A stretch of 64,000 bases of DNA from CF-39 sp035651155. GTDB lineage: Bacteria > Chloroflexota > Limnocylindria > P2-11E. The notes beneath the pieces were generated by a model that saw nothing but the letters and a program-made list of their open reading frames with translations, was not told where the DNA came from and ran no database searches. The position numbers and the translations under genes are program-made. This document shows positions 62,121 to 64,000 of this stretch, one piece after another (within the stretch, counting starts at the first letter, position 1; each line of letters starts with the position of its first letter). Where the stretch lies: contig DASRGG010000011.1 in the NCBI GenBank assembly GCA_035651155.1, positions 91,005-155,004 on the forward strand, given 5' to 3'.

Positions 62121-62843
62121 TTAGAGGTACTTCCTGCCCTGAAGCCGATCGGGCGCCGCGAGGCCGATCGCCGCGATCTTCGGCTCCATCTCGGCGATGT
62201 ACTGGCGGCGCGCCTCTTCGTTGGTGCGCTTCTTCAGGCCCCATTCGATGTAGCGCTCCGTCCGCGCCGAGCCCGAGCGGCCGAACATGTCGAGGCCGAC
62301 GACGTACCACTTGTCCACCGCCGCCTGGGCGGCGGCCTTGCCGTCGGCGCCGCTCTTCACGAGCTTCTCCAGCTGCTGCTCCCCGTACGCGACGTGCCCC
62401 TTCTCCTCACGGAGGATCACCGGGAGCGCGTCGTCCATCGGCAGGTAGGACGAGCCGACCATCTCGTCGAGCTGGTACTCGCCGACCTTGTCGATGAGGA
62501 AGCCGAACGCGGCGAAGTCCGCCCAGGTCGGCATGTCCTCCTTGAAGGCGTCCACCTCACGCTTGCTGCGCGGCCGCTCGAGGATGTCCGAGCGATCGAC
62601 GTCGATGAGCTTCAGCAGGCGCAGCATCTTGCGGCAGTGATCGATCTCCTCCGCGGCGATCCGCGCGACGCGCCACTGGTCGTCGACGCTCGGCGCGCGC
62701 AGCGTCCAGTGGTCGACGTAGATGTGCGGTCCACCGATCTCGCAATCGGCCTGGATGGTGAGCAGACGGACGAGGAGGTCGCGGTATTCGTCCGGCATCT
62801 TGGGGAAGTCCTTCGGCTCGATGCGGTCGGTGAACTGCGCCAT
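62121..62843 (-). CDS. PaaA-like diiron (phenylacetyl-CoA epoxidase-type) protein
   Basis: 240 residues from the ATG at 62843, GGAGG 8 bases upstream. Two carboxylate-histidine sets: ADCEIGG...AAEEIDHCRKM (ExxH) and LDEMVGSS...REEKGHVAYGE (ExxH), with WADFAAFGFLIDKVGEYQ as in PaaA. It should hold a diiron centre and oxygenate a CoA-bound substrate. The PaaB, PaaC, PaaD and PaaE partners are absent, and it is shorter than typical PaaA (about 310). The following gene is a benzoate-CoA ligase type. Confidence 0.82.
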   Translation of the reverse strand: MAQFTDRIEPKDFPKMPDEYRDLLVRLLTIQADCEIGGPHIYVDHWTLRAPSVDDQWRVARIAAEEIDHCRKMLRLLKLIDVDRSDILERPRSKREVDAFKEDMPTWADFAAFGFLIDKVGEYQLDEMVGSSYLPMDDALPVILREEKGHVAYGEQQLEKLVKSGADGKAAAQAAVDKWYVVGLDMFGRSGSARTERYIEWGLKKRTNEEARRQYIAEMEPKIAAIGLAAPDRLQGRKYL

Positions 62844-62979
62844 CGGTCGTCCCTCCGCGGCGTGATCGGAAAACGGTAGCACCGAGCGACGAGCGGCTCT
62901 GCCGCGAGGAGCGAGCCCGCCAGAGCGGAGCGAGGCGGCGAGGCGACGCCGCGGAGCGGGCGGAGCCGAGCGCGAAGAG

Positions 62980-63858
62980 CTAGTGCGGTGGAGCGAACGT
63001 CAGGATCGCGGCGCGCACCGGGCCGAGGTCGCCGGGTCGCGGCGTCAGGACGCGGACGATGGCGACGTCGAGACCGGCAGCCATCTGCGCGAACCAGTCG
63101 CGGGCGCCGTCGCCGCGACCGGCGTAGCCGAACGTCCGCAGAAGGCGCTCGGGCATGGCGCGGATCAGCTCGTCGTCGCCCGCGCCCGCGGCTCTGCGCG
63201 ACCCGAGATACGCGACCTCCTCGGAGAACCCCATGCGCTCGAAGTGCTTCCGGTACCCGCTCGCGCCCGACGGACGGACGAGGAGCGCGTAGGCCAGGAT
63301 CTGCAGGGCGACCGCGCGCCGCGCCGCGGCGACGTCGTCGTCGACGCACACGCGGATGTAGTCGACCAAGAGCGCGCGCGGTCCGGCCTGCTCGCGGCTC
63401 CACGCGACCTGCTCCGGCGTGCACCAGTTGAGCGCTGCGCCCTGGGTCTCGCGTCCGGCGAGCCGGAGCATCCGCGGCCCGAGCGCGCCGACGAGGATCG
63501 GGACGTCCGGCGCCAGCCTTCGCACGTCGCGTAGGTACGCGCGCACCGCGGCGATCGGCTTCTCCGTGATGCTCCCCGCGCCGATACCCAGGGTGAAGGT
63601 GCCACCCGTGAGCGCGTGCGCGGTCCGGCCCGCGAGCGCGAGCACGGCGGCCGGGTTGCGCGCGATCGGTACGACGGAGACGCCGGTCGCGAGGCCCGAC
63701 GTCGCATGCCAGGCGACGCACATCGCGACGGGGTCGTAGTCGAGGCTCGCGTTCGTCCAGATGCTCTCGTAGCCGAGGTCGCGCGCGTACGGCGCGAGAT
63801 CGCGCAGCTGCGCGATCGAAAGACCGAGCCGCTGATCGACGCCGACACCGATCCGCAC
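62980..63858 (-). CDS. LLM-class flavin/F420-dependent oxidoreductase
   Basis: 292 residues from the GTG at 63858. TIM-barrel luciferase-like pattern: GVGVDQRLGLSIAQLRDLAPYARDLGYESIWTNASLDYDPVAMC, ARNPAAVLALAGRTAHALTGGTFTLGIGAG, PILVGALGPRMLRLAGRETQGAALNWCTPEQ. The set suggests an F420-dependent or FMNH2-dependent enzyme. It opens the leftward catabolic operon, 136 bases before the PaaA-like gene. Confidence 0.85.
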   Translation of the reverse strand: MRIGVGVDQRLGLSIAQLRDLAPYARDLGYESIWTNASLDYDPVAMCVAWHATSGLATGVSVVPIARNPAAVLALAGRTAHALTGGTFTLGIGAGSITEKPIAAVRAYLRDVRRLAPDVPILVGALGPRMLRLAGRETQGAALNWCTPEQVAWSREQAGPRALLVDYIRVCVDDDVAAARRAVALQILAYALLVRPSGASGYRKHFERMGFSEEVAYLGSRRAAGAGDDELIRAMPERLLRTFGYAGRGDGARDWFAQMAAGLDVAIVRVLTPRPGDLGPVRAAILTFAPPH

Positions 63859-63884
63859 GATGGGATGCTCCTATGTCAAGAGGG

Positions 63885-64000
63885 TCATGCGGCGACCCTC
63901 TCGGTGTTGGTGTCAAAGCAGGCGCGCCAGGCGTGAAAGACGCGCCGCACGATGAGCCGCGTGAGCGCGCGGCGCGCCTCGCGGCTGGTCTTGCGCTCGG
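63885..64000 (-). mobile_element. IS110-family transposase, C-terminal end only
   Basis: The last 38 codons of a leftward gene entering from the right edge: KTSREARRALTRLIVRRVFHAW then a stop at 63885. The KTSREALRCLKRHLARRV-type tail is characteristic of IS110 transposases. It ends 27 bases from the LLM gene start. Confidence 0.7.

Noticed and set aside
62862..62877. AAACGGTAGCACCGAG upstream of the PaaA-like gene as a seventh GntR operator
   Set aside because: Only the inner GGT-N3-ACC matches; the outer A/T bases of the motif are absent.
1..64000. CRISPR array, tRNA or rRNA genes
   Set aside because: No regularly spaced repeats and no tRNA T-arm or rRNA signature were found by reading; a covariance-model scan would be decisive.

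Overview
The window is very G+C rich. Genes are tightly packed, GTG and ATG starts are common, and 4-base GTGA/ATGA overlaps between neighbouring genes are frequent. The lipoproteins have long Ala/Pro/Ser/Thr linkers after the lipobox. There is a CIRCE-controlled groESL, a SigK/RskA-like ECF pair, an F420-type LLM oxidoreductase and a type 2 IPP isomerase. Together these suggest a soil or sediment Chloroflexota bacterium (Limnocylindria-like), with an actinobacterium as the alternative. This placement is inference from gene content; no rRNA or tRNA gene was seen.

Layout. 1-8.2 kb is housekeeping: a partial GH27 alpha-galactosidase, a winged-helix/AAA ATPase, ligA, a small basic protein, a membrane protein and a PcrA/UvrD helicase. 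8.2-10.1 kb is a foreign-looking island between two imperfect ~22-base direct repeats; it carries hicBA, an HTH gene with a leaderless-type promoter, and an IS1595-type transposase cut off at the right repeat. 10.2-17.1 kb holds two small membrane-protein genes with apparent frameshifts, a ferric-reductase-like protein, an ECF sigma/anti-sigma pair, a membrane phosphodiesterase, a metallo-hydrolase and an L-2-hydroxyglutarate oxidase-like enzyme. 17.2-22.5 kb holds groESL, a GAF-GGDEF diguanylate cyclase and an enolase-superfamily enzyme.

22.6-54.7 kb is a catabolic supercluster that looks built for aromatic or other unsaturated carboxylic acids. It has two UbiD-type decarboxylases and the UbiX prenyltransferase that makes their cofactor. 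A pair of class III CoA-transferases lies beside the first UbiD, one of them lacking the catalytic Asp, followed by an isopentenyl-diphosphate isomerase. There are also two bicupin dioxygenase-like proteins, three ABC importers, an MFS permease, an ornithine cyclodeaminase-family enzyme, an amidohydrolase, a class II aldolase, a flavin reductase and two tandem ThDP enzymes. A FadR-type GntR regulator is encoded with ubiX. Six copies of a 15-bp palindrome near AATGGTATNACCATT lie 12-65 bp upstream of gene starts across this block and probably form one local regulon.

55.3-63.9 kb is a second catabolic operon, read on the minus strand: LLM oxidoreductase, a lone PaaA-like diiron protein, a benzoate-CoA-ligase-like enzyme, a complete CoxS/M/G/L molybdenum hydroxylase and a FAD oxidoreductase. 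The right edge enters an IS110 transposase. Several gene relics lie between the operons (ornithine cyclodeaminase, ThDP enzyme, class III adenylate cyclase), so the locus has been repeatedly rearranged.
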